Assembly: GCF_000147875.1 (NCBI RefSeq)
Contig: NC_014507.1
Location: 806,001 to 870,000, forward strand
Direction: 5' to 3'
DNA from: Methanolacinia petrolearia DSM 11571
Lineage (GTDB): Archaea; Halobacteriota; Methanomicrobia; Methanomicrobiales; Methanomicrobiaceae
DNA length: 64,000 nt
Positions within the stretch are counted from its first letter, which is position 1. Each line of letters starts with the position of its first letter. Positions 51,494 through 60,358 of the stretch are shown here, piece by piece. A program made the position numbers and the translations under genes. The notes beneath the pieces were generated by a model. That model searched no databases. It was given only the letters and a program-made list of their open reading frames with translations, and had not been told where the DNA came from.

Positions 51494-52672
51494 TTAACCG
51501 AGTCTCGATCTGAAGTCTTCGTAACCGAAGGTCCTTAGAACCTCGATCGAGTCTTTCTCCGGGTCCCAGAGAAGGATGTCCGGGAGCCTGATCCCGTTGA
51601 ACGTGGTGTTCTTCACCATAGTATAGTGCGCCATGTCGGTAAAAGCCAGTTTGTCGCCGGGTTTCAGTTCGCAGTCGAAGGAATATGTCCCGATGTCGTC
51701 GCCGGAAAGGCAGCTCGGGCCGCCGAGCCTGTAGGTGTACTTCTTCTTTCCCGGCTTTGCGGATCCGACGATATACGGGCGGTAGGGCATCTCGAGTACG
51801 TCTGGCATATGAGCAGTTGCGGATGCGTCCACTATTGCGATCATTCCGTCATTGTCCTTGATATCGACGACCTCCGAGATCAGCCACCCGGCATTCAGGG
51901 CACAGGCTTCGCCGGGCTCGATATAGACCTCGCAGCCCCATTTCTTCCTGAACTCTTTTATGAGATCGATGAGGAGCCCGGTGTCGTAGTCCTTTCTCGT
52001 AATGTGGTGTCCGCCGCCGAAGTTGACCCATTTCATCCCGTCGAGATAGCTTGCAAATCTCTCCTCAAATGCATCGAGCGTTCTTTCGAGTGCATCGGCG
52101 TTGTTCTCACAGAGTGCATGGAAATGGAGCCCTTCGATCCCTTCGAAATCGAAATTCTCCAGTTCTCCCGCCCTGATGCCGAGCCTCGACCCCGGCCTGC
52201 ACGGGTTGTATATCGCGGTCTCCACCTCGCAGTGCTCCGGGTTTACCCTGAGCCCGCAGGAGACCTTCTTCTCCGAATCGAGGATCGTCCGCTTATGCCT
52301 CTCCCACTGCGAGAGCGAGTTGAAGGAGAGGTGCGAGCACATCCTGATATACTCTTCAATCTCGCAGTCCTTGTATGCAGGCGAGAATGCATGCACCTCT
52401 CCGCCGAACTCCTCGAAGCCGAGCCTTGTCTCGTCGAGAGAGCTCGAACATGTACCTGAATAGTATTTGCTGATCTCAGGGAACACCGGCCATGCCGCAA
52501 ATGCCTTCAGTGCAAGGAGCGCCTTTCCACCACTCTCTTTCGCGACCTCCGAGATGATCTCGCCGTTGCTCTTCAGTGCCGAGAGGTCGAGAAGGTAGCA
52601 CGGTGTCTTAATCCCGGAGAGATCTGGCAGTAGCCCGGACCTTTCGTGTCTTAGATCGATCTTGCTCTTCAT
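51494..52672 (-). CDS. nspC: Carboxynorspermidine/carboxyspermidine decarboxylase
   Basis: A 392-residue PLP-dependent enzyme of the alanine-racemase fold. The PLP lysine lies in ALLALKAFAAWPVFPEISKYYSG; GLRVNPEHCEVETAIYNPCRPGSRLGIR and NFGGGHHITRKDYD are family text; HMPDVLEMPYRPYIVG and the late FDCELKPGDKLAFTDMAHYTMVK complete the active site. It decarboxylates carboxynorspermidine (or carboxyspermidine). It lies 3 bp downstream of the dehydrogenase that makes this substrate, so the operon is clear. Confidence 0.93.
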   Translation of the reverse strand: MKSKIDLRHERSGLLPDLSGIKTPCYLLDLSALKSNGEIISEVAKESGGKALLALKAFAAWPVFPEISKYYSGTCSSSLDETRLGFEEFGGEVHAFSPAYKDCEIEEYIRMCSHLSFNSLSQWERHKRTILDSEKKVSCGLRVNPEHCEVETAIYNPCRPGSRLGIRAGELENFDFEGIEGLHFHALCENNADALERTLDAFEERFASYLDGMKWVNFGGGHHITRKDYDTGLLIDLIKEFRKKWGCEVYIEPGEACALNAGWLISEVVDIKDNDGMIAIVDASATAHMPDVLEMPYRPYIVGSAKPGKKKYTYRLGGPSCLSGDDIGTYSFDCELKPGDKLAFTDMAHYTMVKNTTFNGIRLPDILLWDPEKDSIEVLRTFGYEDFRSRLG

Positions 52673-52675
52673 TTT

Positions 52676-53863
52676 TCAAAGGTCCGTAATCTTCCAGGGT
52701 AGCCCTCTTTCTCCAAGCTTTTCCAGGAAAGGAACAGGGTCAAACTGTTCCACGTTCCAGACGCCGGGTTTATTCCAGATCCCGCGGAGGAACATCTCTG
52801 CGCCGAGTGCCGCAGGCACTCCTGTAGTGTAGCTCACCGCCTGTGCCCCGACTTCGTTGTGAGCTTTTTCATGCTCGCAGACGTTGTAGATCATCTTTTT
52901 GATCCTCTTTCCATCTTTGAGCCCCTCGATGATGCAGCCTATGCTGGTCTTTCCCGTGTATCCTTCGGACAGGGACGAGGGATCGGGAAGGAGCTCCTTT
53001 AGGAATTTGAGCGGAATTATCTTGTGCCCTTCGAACTCCACCGGCTCTATCCCGGTCATCCCTACATTTCGGAGGACGCGGAGATGGGTCAGGTATTCGT
53101 CGGAGAACGTCATCCAGAATCGAATCCTCTTTAGGCCGGGAATATTTTTGACAAGGGACTCTTCCTCTTCATGGTAGAGCAGGTACGCCTTTTTCTCCCC
53201 CACCTCGGGAAAGTCGATTATCATCGATTCGGAGAGCGGTTCGATATACTTCCACTCTCCGTTTTCCCAATATTTTCCTTTCTGTGTAATTTCGCGGATA
53301 TTAATCTCGGGGTTGAAGTTCGTTGCAAAAGGATGGCCGTGATCGCCGGCATTGCAGTCTACAATGTCGATATATTCGATGGTGTCGAAGATTTTGTCTC
53401 TTGCATATGCACAGAATAGATTCGTCACACCGGGATCGAATCCGCATCCGAGTATTGCAGTAAGCCCTTTTTCGGTGAATTGTTCCTGGTACGCCCATTG
53501 CCAGCTGTATTCGAATTTCGCCTCTTCGGGAGGTTCGTAATTTGCAGTATCGAGATATGAAACGCCGGTCCTGAGGCAGGCCTCCATAATAGTAAGGTCC
53601 TGGTAGGGAAGTGCGGTATTGATAACAATAGAAGGATTGGTCTTCGATATCAGTCCGATCAGTTCATCGACGCTGTCTGCATCGACCTTCTCGATTCGGA
53701 TCTTTTGTCCGGTTCGTTTCCTGACCGATTCTGCAATTTCGATACATTTTTCACAAGTTCTGCTTGCAAGGGTTATTTCACTAAAAACATCCGGCTGTGC
53801 GGCGCATTTATGAACCACAACGCTGCCTACACCGCCGGCACCGATTATAAGGACTTTGTGCAT
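52676..53863 (-). CDS. Carboxynorspermidine synthase (saccharopine dehydrogenase-like)
   Basis: A 395-residue NAD(P)H-dependent reductive-amination enzyme. HKVLIIGAGGVGSVVVHKCAAQPD is the Rossmann start; GLTAILGCGFDPGVTNLFCAYARD, NCNAGDHGHPFATNFNPEIN and YLLYHEEEESLVKNIPGLKRIRFWMTF match the CASDH family. It joins a diamine with aspartate semialdehyde. With nspC downstream it gives norspermidine, spermidine or homospermidine by the alternative polyamine route. The exact product depends on the diamine available, which sequence alone cannot tell. Confidence 0.92.
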   Translation of the reverse strand: MHKVLIIGAGGVGSVVVHKCAAQPDVFSEITLASRTCEKCIEIAESVRKRTGQKIRIEKVDADSVDELIGLISKTNPSIVINTALPYQDLTIMEACLRTGVSYLDTANYEPPEEAKFEYSWQWAYQEQFTEKGLTAILGCGFDPGVTNLFCAYARDKIFDTIEYIDIVDCNAGDHGHPFATNFNPEINIREITQKGKYWENGEWKYIEPLSESMIIDFPEVGEKKAYLLYHEEEESLVKNIPGLKRIRFWMTFSDEYLTHLRVLRNVGMTGIEPVEFEGHKIIPLKFLKELLPDPSSLSEGYTGKTSIGCIIEGLKDGKRIKKMIYNVCEHEKAHNEVGAQAVSYTTGVPAALGAEMFLRGIWNKPGVWNVEQFDPVPFLEKLGERGLPWKITDL

Positions 53864-54044
53864 TTATCAACTCCATATGACCAGCTCTGCACTATGAAGC
53901 AGAGCGACATGCAATAATTTATTATATTGATTGTCTTTGTAAGGAAAAAAAGTGGCGGTTTGATGTAAGTAAAGATAGAACGGCCGTTAAAATCTCAATC
54001 CGTGTAAATTAATCCCTTTTATCAGCCTTTTTTGGATTTGAATT

Positions 54045-54251
54045 TTAATTTACTGTTTTGACTATGCGGGGGCCTATAGGATCGAATGAGTAAAATAACG
54101 GATTGTCGAGCAGGTCCAGGGCATTTATACGCATGTCGATGAGGTTTTCATAGGAGAAAAGCTCTGTGCCGGCGTTGCCGATTTCTTCATCGGTGGCGTA
54201 TGTTACCTGTATCCCGTTGAAGCTCTTCCGTGCATCGATTATCTGTTCCAT
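54045..54251 (-). CDS. Small paralogous protein, copy 1
   Basis: About 68 residues, unknown. ATG 54251 aligns exactly with the start of the upstream paralogue: MEQIIDARKSFNGIQVTY against MKTILRTTQSDNGILVIW, and both share ELFSYE-type LFSYENLIDMRINALDLLDNP / LFSYEKLVEMNINIGDLLNHP. This shared register decides the start over ATG 54299. No function is known; the pair may form a heterodimer. Confidence 0.7.
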   Translation of the reverse strand: MEQIIDARKSFNGIQVTYATDEEIGNAGTELFSYENLIDMRINALDLLDNPLFYSFDPIGPRIVKTVN

Positions 54252-54289
54252 GGTTGGATCTTGCCTTTTACGGATTATAATATTATCCG

Positions 54290-54517
54290 TTACTCGCATT
54301 TGGCATGTAGTTCGGGCTTGCAGAAGTCGGTTCTCTTTACTTCCGACCCGTCGTCTGTCACACCGTAATATTCAGGGTGGTTGAGCAGATCGCCGATGTT
54401 GATATTCATCTCCACGAGTTTTTCGTATGAAAACAGCTTCGACTCCGCATCGTCTCCGGAAAGCCAGATGACAAGAATTCCGTTATCGCTCTGGGTTGTC
54501 CTTAATATCGTTTTCAT
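54290..54517 (-). CDS. Small paralogous protein, copy 2
   Basis: A 75-residue protein, similar to the 54045 gene over most of its length (shared LFSYE-L--M-IN--DLL--P block). It ends in a slightly longer tail with two cysteines (FCKPELHAKC). Gap to copy 1 is 38 bp on the same strand, consistent with a tandem duplication within one operon. Function unknown. Confidence 0.7.
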   Translation of the reverse strand: MKTILRTTQSDNGILVIWLSGDDAESKLFSYEKLVEMNINIGDLLNHPEYYGVTDDGSEVKRTDFCKPELHAKCE

Positions 54518-54586
54518 AGATCGAGATAAGGGAAGATGATATAACTAATTTTCTGATGATTAAGACCATGATTTTACTGGTATCTC

Positions 54587-56062
54587 CTATCTCCTGCCGC
54601 CGATATACTCGAAGTCTATATACCCTTTCTCCGGGCTGGTGGAGAGCAGGCGGACCTGCACCTTCTCGCCGACGTAGAGTTTCTCTCCGCCCTGAACCAC
54701 CTTTCCTTCGACAGGCGGATCGAGGATACGTACGTATGTCCCTTTCTGTGATGCACCGGTAACCATCGCATCGAAGATCCTGCCAACACTTTTCTGGAGA
54801 AGAACTCCTGCCGCAGCTTTAAGCATGAATCTCTCGGCTTTCTTTGCCATCTGGTCCCTCTCCGAGAGCCAGTCGGAGAGCTCGTCGAGCTCCCTGTATT
54901 TGTAAGGGCTCTTTCTTCCGTCGAGAACGGATTTGACGAGTCTCTGGATGACGAGATCGACATAGCGCCTGTTCGGGGCGGTTCCGTGGGTGTAGTCCTT
55001 TACCGCAAGAGCAAAATGGCCGACCGGCTCTTTTCCCGGCCTGAAGGCGACGTATTCACCTGCTCCCATGAGTTTGACGATCGTAAGCGAAAGATCGGGG
55101 AACCGGTCGGGATCGCTTTCCCTCTGCCGGATGAGAAACTTCGACAGTGCCTTTCCGTCGGGTTCGCTCGGGAGTTTTTCGCCGAGTTCCATCGCGGTGA
55201 ATACGATCCCGTCCCAGTGTTTGGGTGTCCTTACAATCCGGTGGATCATCGGGATTCCCGCCTTCTCAAGAAATGCGGTTATGGTCTTGTTGGCCGCGAC
55301 CATGAACTCCTCGATCAGGTTGCGGGCGGAGTTCTGTTTCTGCTCCACTATCTCCGCCACCTGGTTTCCGTTCATAACAACCTCGGCCTCCGGCGTCTCC
55401 AGTTCAAGAGAACCGCTCCTTCTCCGGAATTCCTTCAGCCGCTTTGCCGCCTCGTACTGGAGTTTCACCTGCTTTGCCAGGCCCGGGATCTCTGCAAAAT
55501 TCCCCGGCGCCGGTCCGGTCCCTTCGAGCCAGTCGCCGACTTCTTCATAAATTAATTTGGCGCTGTTTGCCACAAGCGCCCTGTAGAGTTCCCCGTATCT
55601 CACCGAGCCGTCGAGGAGGACCGCGTATTCTATTACTATTGCGGAGTGCCAGTCGTCGGGGAGAAGGGACGAGATCCCTTTCGAGAGCCTGTCGGGAAGC
55701 ATCGGGAACGTTTTTACTCCCGTATAGACCGAAGTTCCGTTGAATGCCGCGAATCTGTCGGTCTCCGAGTTCTTATGAACAAAAATGTCGACGTCCGCGA
55801 TCGCGACCTTTACATTGATCTCGCCGTTTTCTCCTCTCTCGCAGTATTCTATCTGGTCGAGGTCCATCGAGTCGTAGTTGTCGATCGAGGACCACATCAG
55901 GCGTCTCAGATCTTTTATTCCGGGACTGTTTGTATTGTATTCACGTTCATCTTTTTCGATCGAATCGGTCTCCCTTATCACCGTTGCGGGATAGAACGGA
56001 TTGAACCCGTATCTCTCCATTGTTTCGTATGCAATTGCTTCAAGATTGACCCTGCTGCTCAT
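54587..56062 (-). CDS. RNB-domain exoribonuclease (RNase II/R family)
   Basis: A 491-residue protein. SSIDNYDSMDLDQIEY near residue 58 is the catalytic acidic motif of the RNB domain, followed by VKVAIADVDIFV, FPMLPDRLSKGISSLLPD, the NLIEEFMVAANKTITAFLEK stretch, and HGTAPNRRYVDLVIQRLV. The C-terminus (GKVVQGGEKLYVGEKVQVRLLSTSPEKGYIDFEY) is an S1-like barrel. It degrades RNA 3' to 5'. No cold-shock N-terminal domains precede it, so it is shorter than bacterial RNase R. RNB enzymes are patchy in archaea, alongside the exosome. Confidence 0.92.
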   Translation of the reverse strand: MSSRVNLEAIAYETMERYGFNPFYPATVIRETDSIEKDEREYNTNSPGIKDLRRLMWSSIDNYDSMDLDQIEYCERGENGEINVKVAIADVDIFVHKNSETDRFAAFNGTSVYTGVKTFPMLPDRLSKGISSLLPDDWHSAIVIEYAVLLDGSVRYGELYRALVANSAKLIYEEVGDWLEGTGPAPGNFAEIPGLAKQVKLQYEAAKRLKEFRRRSGSLELETPEAEVVMNGNQVAEIVEQKQNSARNLIEEFMVAANKTITAFLEKAGIPMIHRIVRTPKHWDGIVFTAMELGEKLPSEPDGKALSKFLIRQRESDPDRFPDLSLTIVKLMGAGEYVAFRPGKEPVGHFALAVKDYTHGTAPNRRYVDLVIQRLVKSVLDGRKSPYKYRELDELSDWLSERDQMAKKAERFMLKAAAGVLLQKSVGRIFDAMVTGASQKGTYVRILDPPVEGKVVQGGEKLYVGEKVQVRLLSTSPEKGYIDFEYIGGRR

Positions 56063-56171
56063 TTTCCCGTCACTGCAAAGAGATTCGTTTCAGTGCTTAA
56101 ATACTGACCGGACAGAACATGCCTCAGCTCCTCCTGCAAAGCATATATCCCACGGACAGCAATTGCTAGAT

Positions 56172-57038
56172 ATGGAACAAATATCCTGGATCTTTCTTCC
56201 GGACCCGGAGGATACCCCCGGGGCGGCAGCGAGAAAAAAGGTGATTTTCTTCCTGGTTCTTGCGTTTGCCTTAAGCGCAGTCGGCTGGGTCTTTGTTACA
56301 AAATACACAGCTTCCGGAGATCGCTCAGGTCTGGTTCTGGCTACAGTATTCACGATGTGGTGCCCTGGTTTTGCCGGGCTGCTTACCCGTTTTTATTTCC
56401 AGAGAAACCTGAAGGGATTCGGATTCTGTATCGGGGATTACAAATGGCAGATCATTTCCTTCGGGCTTCCTGTGGCGGTCGGCCTGCTGATCTTCGGGGC
56501 AGCATGGGTTTCCGGCATAGCCGGATTCAACTCTTATATGGCATCGACAGTCTTCAGTCTCGCGTATATCCCGGCCTTTGTTTATGCACTTGGCTTCAAT
56601 ATTTTTGCTGCCGCAGGAGAGGAGATCGGCTGGAGAGGTCTCCTGGTTCCTGAAATGGCGAAGTTCATGGGATTTACCGAACTTGCGCTGATCAGCGGTG
56701 TGATATGGACTGTCTGGCATCTTCCCCTGATACTCTTCTCGACTTACAACGGGGCAGGTCCGCTGTGGTATTCGGTTCTCGTATTCATTCCATCCGTCAT
56801 GGGCGCCGGCCTTATACTTGCATGGCTGAGGCTGAAATCCGGAAGCGTTCTTACGGCGATCCTTTTTCACGGTTTCTGGAACTATTTCATCCAGCAGTTC
56901 TATCCTTCGCTCACCGTCCCGACACCTGCGTCTGATATGATGCTGGGTGAATTCGGGTGGGCGTGTCCCATTGCTTACGTGCTGCTGGCGATTGTGTTCT
57001 GGCATTACCGCTCAGGTCTTCCGGCCGGAATCAAATGA
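56172..57038 (+). CDS. CPBP-family intramembrane metalloprotease (CAAX-like)
   Basis: A 288-residue protein with about eight TMs. AAAGEEIGWRGLLVPEM carries the EExxxR motif and GVIWTVWHLPLILF the HxxxF-type histidine; a later FHGFWNYF supplies the second His. These are the active-site motifs of the CPBP (Abi) family of glutamate proteases, which process membrane proteins or peptides. The upstream frame to 56001 is open but unrelated; ATG 56172 begins right before the conserved domain. Divergent from the RNB gene. Confidence 0.88.
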   Translation: MEQISWIFLPDPEDTPGAAARKKVIFFLVLAFALSAVGWVFVTKYTASGDRSGLVLATVFTMWCPGFAGLLTRFYFQRNLKGFGFCIGDYKWQIISFGLPVAVGLLIFGAAWVSGIAGFNSYMASTVFSLAYIPAFVYALGFNIFAAAGEEIGWRGLLVPEMAKFMGFTELALISGVIWTVWHLPLILFSTYNGAGPLWYSVLVFIPSVMGAGLILAWLRLKSGSVLTAILFHGFWNYFIQQFYPSLTVPTPASDMMLGEFGWACPIAYVLLAIVFWHYRSGLPAGIK

Positions 57039-57157
57039 AAATCGATATATCTTATTAATTTTCAGTGGAAAAATAAAATTCTCCTTAATTTTTTGTTATA
57101 TTTGATTTTAAGCGAAATATGTCCTGTAATATTTATGGAACTTCTCAGGTTGCAAAA

Positions 57158-57168
57158 GTATTATATCC
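57158..57168 (+). promoter_or_regulatory. Promoter of the DUF2193-DUF2180-aqpM operon
   Basis: GCAAAAG (BRE-like) then TATTATATC; transcription would start about 25 bp later, near 57190, some 20 bp before the ATG. GAGGTGA at 57199-57205 is a strong ribosome site for ATG 57210. All three operon genes lie downstream without another promoter. Confidence 0.5.
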
Positions 57169-57209
57169 TATCTTTCCCTTCCCTCCACTATAAACAGAGG
57201 TGAAAGCAG

Positions 57210-58706
57210 ATGAAGTTGTATAAAAAAATAATCGATGAAGCGATGGGTGCGCAGCGTGCGGATCTCTCTGTTCTCCAGAGGAAACGCGGGCAGAAGTTTG
57301 AGGTGAAGGACGGCAAACCGTATGTGGATGCCGTGAACAAGATGAAGGCCGGTGAGGGTCAGTCGGAGGCTGTTATCGATCTTCACGTCAAGTCGGTAAA
57401 TGCCCACTATGACACTCTTACGTCCCTCACGAACTATGTCCGGCCGGAGGACGACCCGTTCGTCGAACATTACCAGACACCGGCGATCCTTGAGATCCTC
57501 TACGATCTCGACGAGAGCTTCCGGAAAAGTGTGGATAAGTTCATCGAAGAGATCGCAAAATCCGAGGCTTTGATCGGCCTCGAATCGGCGAGGAGGTATG
57601 CAGGATTCTACGGTCCGACCTGTGTCGTGGATTTCGCACTCATCCCCGGGAGCACATCCAATGTAGTGAACCAGATCCTGAAAAAGACGGATATCCCGAC
57701 AGATCACAAGAAAGCAATCCTTGCGGCGAAGTCGTGGGGAATGAATACGTCCTACGGTGTGGGAGACGTATTCGCTCACGATATCGAGAACGGCGGAACT
57801 CTTGCCGCAGCGGTTGACAAGGAGATCAACGAGCTCCAGTTCATCTACGACGAACCGATGGCTGCACAGGTCAAACTGATGGAGTCCGCCGGAATGAGCT
57901 CGTTCGACCCGGCGAAGTACATGGAGGAGTACAGGCGCAAGATGGAGCCTTTTGTCAAAAAAGCGATCGACGACGAGGTTCATTATGCAAACATCGTGAC
58001 TGTTCCTGCCTATTGTGTCGGTGATATCGCCCATCATATTGCACAGTCGACCTTCAACATGTGCAAGGACGACATGGTGATGGGAATTATCGAGGCAGGG
58101 ACCGACGTCATGGAGAATACTCTCCGCCAGAATATCGACAAGTTCAGAGGTTACGATCAGCTCCTCGCTCTTGCGACGGGATCTACCGCCGCTGCGGCCG
58201 AATACATCCTCGAACTCGACGGGTTCAACGGTCCTGCGGTCGTGGAATTCCTGACGAGAAGGTTCCATAACTTTGTCCAGCTCTACCCGACGAGGGGCGC
58301 GGCTGCGGAACTTCACAACTGCGACTTCATGGATATGATCTTCCGCGGCTGGAACATCATGGATCATGCCAGAAAGGCAAAGGCAGGATCGGATGCACCG
58401 CTGACTCCGAAGGTGTCCGGTCTCCCGATCGATTTGTCGCCCGTCGACAATCATGACGTGATCCAGAATCCGCAGAGGTACGTATACCCCGCCTGTGCGA
58501 TCACGGTCAGGTTTGCGGCCATGATGAGCCTCGCCGACTACCCGTGTCTCCTTACGTCCGAACCGGTAACTGCGACGATGATGACGAACCTCATCGCACT
58601 AGACAAAAAGACGGCGGCAGCCCCTGTCCGTGCATGCAAGAACTGTGCCTCGGCCTCTTGCGTCGACTTCAGACACCAGTACTGCCAGTACAGGGACGCG
58701 GTTTGA
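57210..58706 (+). CDS. DUF2193 protein
   Basis: A 498-residue soluble, mainly helical protein of the methanogen family DUF2193. The function is unknown. Visible: start MKLYKKIIDEAMGAQRADLSVLQRKRGQKFEV, a central IVTVPAYCVGDIAHHIAQSTFNMCKDDM, ATGSTAAAAEYILELDGFNGPAVVEFLTRRFHNFVQLYPTRGAAAELHNCDFMDM, and a C-terminal four-cysteine motif CX2CX4CX7C (residues 476-492) suited to an Fe-S cluster or zinc. Codon use is high-expression-like (C-ending codons, strong ribosome site). It is followed by DUF2180 and aqpM in one operon. Confidence 0.86.
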   Translation: MKLYKKIIDEAMGAQRADLSVLQRKRGQKFEVKDGKPYVDAVNKMKAGEGQSEAVIDLHVKSVNAHYDTLTSLTNYVRPEDDPFVEHYQTPAILEILYDLDESFRKSVDKFIEEIAKSEALIGLESARRYAGFYGPTCVVDFALIPGSTSNVVNQILKKTDIPTDHKKAILAAKSWGMNTSYGVGDVFAHDIENGGTLAAAVDKEINELQFIYDEPMAAQVKLMESAGMSSFDPAKYMEEYRRKMEPFVKKAIDDEVHYANIVTVPAYCVGDIAHHIAQSTFNMCKDDMVMGIIEAGTDVMENTLRQNIDKFRGYDQLLALATGSTAAAAEYILELDGFNGPAVVEFLTRRFHNFVQLYPTRGAAAELHNCDFMDMIFRGWNIMDHARKAKAGSDAPLTPKVSGLPIDLSPVDNHDVIQNPQRYVYPACAITVRFAAMMSLADYPCLLTSEPVTATMMTNLIALDKKTAAAPVRACKNCASASCVDFRHQYCQYRDAV

Positions 58707-58726
58707 AAGGGTGAGAGGGCTGTATC

Positions 58727-58936
58727 ATGAAGTGCTATATCTGCGCCGAACAGGGGAAGGATACCGAAGCGGTCGCGATCTGCATCGTCTGCGGAATGGG
58801 GCTTTGCATGAAGCATGCGATCCGCGAGGAGCAGGAGGTCTGGGAGGGAGGTTATCCCTTCCCATCCAAAAAGGTATCAAAGACGCTCCCAAGAATCCTG
58901 TGCCCCTACTGCTCTGAAGCGATTAAGGGGAAGTGA
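58727..58936 (+). CDS. DUF2180 zinc-binding protein
   Basis: A 69-residue protein with four Cys pairs/ligands: MKCYIC, AICIVCGMGLCMKH (B-box-like CxxC...CxxxH), and a final CPYC. This fits a small two-zinc ring of the DUF2180 family found in methanogens. Function unknown; it may be a protein-protein adaptor. It lies 20 bp after DUF2193, and aqpM starts 5 bp later. Confidence 0.9.
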   Translation: MKCYICAEQGKDTEAVAICIVCGMGLCMKHAIREEQEVWEGGYPFPSKKVSKTLPRILCPYCSEAIKGK

Positions 58937-58941
58937 TCCGG

Positions 58942-59706
58942 ATGGTATCGCTTTTTAAGCGTTCGGTCGCCGAACTGATCGGGACTCTGCTCCTGGTCTA
59001 TTTTGGTGCGGGTGCGGCGGCGATGACCCTGATGCTGGTCGAAGGAGAAGAGACTCCCAATGTCTTCAATATCGGCATTGGTCTGTTGGGTGGACTTGGC
59101 GACTGGCTCGCCATAGGACTTGCATTCGGTATCACCGTGATGGCGGTGATCTATATGTTCGGCAGGGTCTCGGGTGCACATATCAACCCGGCGGTGTCGA
59201 TCGGCCTCTGGGTGAAGGGCCTATTTCCTACAAAGGATATGGTCGCATATGTCGTCGCACAGTTCATAGGTGCCCTTGCGGGGAGCATCCTTTTCGCACT
59301 GTCTGTCGGCCCCGAAGCGATTACTGTGGGCGGCCTGGGTGCAACCGCTCCGTTCACCGGCATAACTGTCTGGGAGGCCCTCCTTGCAGAGATCATCGGG
59401 ACATTCCTTCTAATGACCATTATCATGGGAGCGGCTGTCGATGAAAAAGCACCGCCGGGATTCGCCGGTCTTGCAATCGGGCTTACGGTCGCAGGAATCA
59501 TCACGACGATCGGCAATATCTCAGGTGCATCAATCAATCCCGCACGTTCGTTCGGACCGATGATTGCGGATCTGCTCTTTGGCGGCCCTAATGTCGTCGG
59601 GGTGTACTGGATCTATGTCGCAGGACCGATCATTGGAGCAGTCCTCGCGGTGTTCCTGTATTCCTGGATTGTAAAGGAAGACGAACCGGCAGGGAAAGCT
59701 GCATGA
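58942..59706 (+). CDS. aqpM: AqpM-type aquaporin
   Basis: A 254-residue channel with six TMs and two half-helices carrying the Asn-Pro-Ala boxes: AHINPAVSIGLW and ASINPARSFGPM. It is closely similar in memory to AqpM of Methanothermobacter marburgensis (start MVSL-KR--AE-IGT-LLV-FGAGAAA; ATAPF-GI--W-A-LAE--GTFLLM; VD--AP-GFAGL-IGLTVAGIITT-GNISG). AqpM passes water, glycerol and perhaps H2S or CO2. ATG 58942 matches that start; GTG 58933 would overlap the DUF2180 stop. Last gene of the operon. Confidence 0.96.
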   Translation: MVSLFKRSVAELIGTLLLVYFGAGAAAMTLMLVEGEETPNVFNIGIGLLGGLGDWLAIGLAFGITVMAVIYMFGRVSGAHINPAVSIGLWVKGLFPTKDMVAYVVAQFIGALAGSILFALSVGPEAITVGGLGATAPFTGITVWEALLAEIIGTFLLMTIIMGAAVDEKAPPGFAGLAIGLTVAGIITTIGNISGASINPARSFGPMIADLLFGGPNVVGVYWIYVAGPIIGAVLAVFLYSWIVKEDEPAGKAA

Positions 59707-59779
59707 TCGTTCCTTAGGGAACGGATCAAAACCCTTTTTTTATCGTATCTTTAATTCCTGTAATACGGATTTGAAAATT

Positions 59780-60358
59780 ATGAATACCAATACAGAGAAT
59801 GACATGCCGGGAGATCTCCCGGAGTACAGGGAATTTGTTATCCGGTCGGTTGGAATCGTCAGGAACAGTGTGGAAAAGCCCTTTCTTGTTGCCGATAAGA
59901 ACGGCCTTGAGATGCAGGGCGGAAATGATGAGAATGTCTCGCAGATCCGGAGCAGGAGGGACGAGATCTCAGAGATAATCGTCGATGAAAAGTACGAAGA
60001 ACTCCTTGAAGGAGTCGAGGATTATTCGCATCTCGTCGTTCTCTTCTGGGGCCATGAGGTGACGAATGAGGGACGGAATCTTAAGAAGATACACCCGATG
60101 GGAAGAAAGGACTACCCGGAGAAAGGTATATTCTGCACGTGCAGTCCTGCGAGGCCCAATCCAGTTCTGGTGACCGTCGTGAAACTCCATGCCAGGAAGG
60201 GAAACATCCTCGAGGTCTCGGGCTTCGATGCGATCGACAAGAGTCCGGTGATCGATATCAAGCCCTTCGTGCAGGATTCCCTCCCTAAGGACGGCGTGAA
60301 GACCGCCTGGTGGATGGAGGAGCTTCACAAAGAGATCGATGAAAAGAGAAAAAGTTGA
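59780..60358 (+). CDS. TrmO-like tRNA methyltransferase (TsaA/UPF0066 family)
   Basis: A 192-residue protein with the UPF0066 layout: IRSVGIVRNSVEKP opening, LEGVEDYSHLVVLFWGHEV, HPMGRKDYPEKGIFCTCSPARPNPVLVTVVKLHARKGNILEVSGFDAIDKSPVIDIKPFVQDSLP. TrmO uses SAM to N6-methylate threonylcarbamoyl-adenosine 37 of tRNA. The ARPNP box is the family mark. A helical insertion around 40-60 is seen in archaeal forms. ATG 59780 chosen over TTG 59771. Confidence 0.9.
   Translation: MNTNTENDMPGDLPEYREFVIRSVGIVRNSVEKPFLVADKNGLEMQGGNDENVSQIRSRRDEISEIIVDEKYEELLEGVEDYSHLVVLFWGHEVTNEGRNLKKIHPMGRKDYPEKGIFCTCSPARPNPVLVTVVKLHARKGNILEVSGFDAIDKSPVIDIKPFVQDSLPKDGVKTAWWMEELHKEIDEKRKS

Noticed and set aside
57168-58454. 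A 428-codon minus-strand frame opposite DUF2193
   Set aside because: Antisense shadow of a strongly expressed gene; product rich in His/Arg/Asp without recognisable domain.
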